Positions 6,251 through 6,270 of a stretch of 6,270 nucleotides of DNA are shown here, piece after piece. The position numbers and the translations under genes are program-made. Numbering within the stretch: the first letter of the stretch is position 1; every line of letters starts with the position of its first letter. Source of the stretch: Rickettsiales bacterium (GTDB lineage: Bacteria > Pseudomonadota > Alphaproteobacteria > Rickettsiales > Rickettsiaceae); the NCBI GenBank assembly GCA_947453775.1, contig CANGHM010000033.1, positions 1-6,270 of the forward strand. Reading direction: 5' to 3'. The notes under the pieces were generated by a model, which had not been told where the DNA came from, did no database searches, and saw only the letters and a list, made by a program, of their open reading frames with translations.

Positions 6251-6270
6251 GACTTAAAGGTTATAGTTTA

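Noticed and set aside
6039..6257. Open frame antisense to the 5' part of rpe
   Set aside because: It is a shadow of the clearly conserved rpe coding region and its translation has no family signature.

Overview
This window looks like a piece of a reduced, AT-rich alphaproteobacterial genome. A Rickettsiales-type or similar intracellular lineage fits best. The reasons are the AT-rich codon use, the compact housekeeping content, an Asp-type (zinc-free) HemB, a membrane-anchored SCO protein and a DsbB homologue. The exact taxon cannot be fixed from the sequence alone. No mobile element, CRISPR array, phage gene or tRNA/rRNA gene was seen, and no gene-free stretch exceeds about 220 bases.

Layout from left to right. 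(1) A dsbB-like gene runs off the left edge on the minus strand. (2) An 86-base divergent promoter region separates it from thrS. (3) thrS (threonyl-tRNA synthetase) and infC (initiation factor IF3) form a plus-strand translation operon with a 12-base gap. (4) A 218-base intergenic region lies between converging genes. It has no canonical terminator but holds nested inverted repeats that could fold into a branched structure of about 186 nt. (5) A tight minus-strand operon follows, in transcription order hemB, a SCO1/SenC gene, then a shortened and apparently degenerate inositol-monophosphatase/SuhB-like gene. The gaps are 2 and 4 bases. A strong sigma-70-type promoter precedes hemB. (6) rpe (ribulose-phosphate 3-epimerase) is also on the minus strand and ends in a clear intrinsic terminator, which insulates it from the hemB operon.

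Functionally, thrS and infC serve protein synthesis. HemB (heme precursor synthesis) and SCO (copper delivery to cytochrome c oxidase) both feed the respiratory chain, so their shared operon makes sense. The third gene of that operon is the odd one: it keeps the inositol-monophosphatase fold signature but has lost several metal-binding residues. DsbB re-oxidises the periplasmic disulfide system, and Rpe belongs to the pentose phosphate pathway. Most of the window is ordinary housekeeping. The points worth a second look are the structured intergenic region, the probable pseudo-phosphatase, the hemB start correction and the lack of Shine-Dalgarno motifs at all seven starts.
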